Of a stretch of 64,000 bases of DNA, positions 63,704-64,000 are shown piece after piece; positions within the stretch are counted from its first letter, which is position 1; each line of letters begins with the position of its first letter. The translations under genes and the position numbers were made by a program. Source of the stretch: Allomesorhizobium camelthorni (GTDB lineage: Bacteria; Pseudomonadota; Alphaproteobacteria; Rhizobiales; Rhizobiaceae); contig NZ_JAAKZF010000011.1 of assembly GCF_011045125.1 (NCBI RefSeq), forward strand, positions 1-64,000. The letters run 5' to 3'. The notes under the pieces were generated by a model. It searched no databases, was not told where the DNA came from, and saw nothing but the letters and a program-made list of their open reading frames with translations.

Positions 63704-64000
63704 ATGGTGCGCAAACTGTTTTCCGCAGCCGCTATCGCCGCTGTGGCGGCGGGCCTCGCCGGCTGCATGACCGGCGGCCCCGGCGGGGGACCATTGGCCG
63801 CCGCCCCGACGGGCGTGGAAGGCGAGTGGCTGAGCACAGACGGCGTCGCCGTGTCGCGCTTCTCGGGCGGGGTGTTCCAGACGACGGCGCTCGACACCGG
63901 CAACAAGCTGGCCGACGGCAGCTACCAGATGGTGGACAACCGGAACGTCGCGATCACCGTCAAATCGCTCATTCGCCAGACGACCTCAAGCGTCAATTGC
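63704..64000 (+). CDS. omp10: Omp10-like outer membrane lipoprotein (3' end outside window)
   Basis: First 99 codons of a gene cut by the window edge. A lipoprotein signal peptide ends at LAGC (lipobox, Cys21), followed by a Gly-rich spacer and a domain with GVEGEWLSTDGVAVSRFSGG, KLADGSYQMVDNRNVAI, KSLIRQTTSSVNC. This matches the Brucella Omp10 lipoprotein (protease inhibitor Inh-like fold). The ATG at 63704 has AGGG 9 nt upstream; an ATG at 63695 abuts it and is less likely. Confidence 0.85.
   Translation, partial: MVRKLFSAAAIAAVAAGLAGCMTGGPGGGPLAAAPTGVEGEWLSTDGVAVSRFSGGVFQTTALDTGNKLADGSYQMVDNRNVAITVKSLIRQTTSSVNC

Noticed and set aside
61903-63906. A 667-codon minus-strand open frame
   Set aside because: Antisense to homospermidine synthase and to the start of the Omp10-like gene.

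Overview
The window is GC-rich and almost fully coding. It reads as the chromosome of an alphaproteobacterium of the order Rhizobiales, most likely Mesorhizobium or a close relative. The evidence is an alpha-specific flagellar set (FlaF, FlbT, MotC, the FtcR/Rem regulator, a FlgJ-type rod protein without its muramidase domain), a Brucella-type Omp10 lipoprotein, homospermidine synthase, an Odc2-type decarboxylase, and several families of palindromic intergenic repeats typical of rhizobia. No rRNA, tRNA, CRISPR array, transposase or integrase was seen.

Layout. 0.2-14.6 kb: flagellin, fliF, a fliH-like gene, motB, motC, fliK (motD), a frameshifted lytic transglycosylase, ftcR, flgE, flgK, flgL, flaF, flbT, flgD and fliQ. 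14.6-19.4 kb: an accessory block (SDR, AhpD-like protein, MAPEG protein, TetR regulator, class III cyclase, SRPBCC protein) that splits fliQ from flhA. 19.5-22.8 kb: flhA, fliR and a coiled-coil FliJ-like gene. 22.9-27.2 kb: a polar amino-acid ABC transporter, a class D beta-lactamase and a VOC protein. 27.4-28.9 kb: flgJ-like, flgN-like and fliL-like flagellar genes. 29-38 kb: SCP2 protein, GNAT, ornithine/lysine decarboxylase with a long leader, amidase, LysR, a DUF1007-NicO nickel/cobalt exporter pair, D-erythronate dehydrogenase, and a CDF metal exporter. 38-46 kb: an aminotransferase and a convergent operon of tryptophan 2,3-dioxygenase, a complete branched-chain-type ABC transporter and RidA. 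46-53 kb: SDR, TerB-like protein, TrhO, N-acetylmuramidase, KDPG aldolase, a Zn-binding GFA-like protein, a VOC/TetR divergent pair and a GNAT. 53-64 kb: DUF882 peptidase, an NtrC-type regulator, PepF, PabB, PabC, a DUF3445 haem demethylase, homospermidine synthase and the start of Omp10.

How the genes work together. The flagellar genes cover filament, hook, hook-filament junction, MS ring, stator, part of the export gate (FliQ, FlhA, FliR) and the class III regulators. FliP, FlhB, FliI, FliG/M/N, MotA and most rod and ring genes must lie outside. Polyamine synthesis is represented twice (decarboxylase and homospermidine synthase). The kynA operon couples uptake with tryptophan catabolism.

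The most unusual signals concern small palindromic repeats. One lies in frame inside the amidase gene. Another replaces the start region of pabB, so that the repeat itself must supply the start codon. Two copies of a different 140-165 bp palindrome sit directly against fliQ and an SDR gene. Other points are the frameshifted transglycosylase, a duplicated 80-bp leader ahead of the AhpD-like and MAPEG genes, a pair of perfect inverted DnaA boxes upstream of trhO, and a 546-bp leader region before the decarboxylase that may hold a speF-type RNA.
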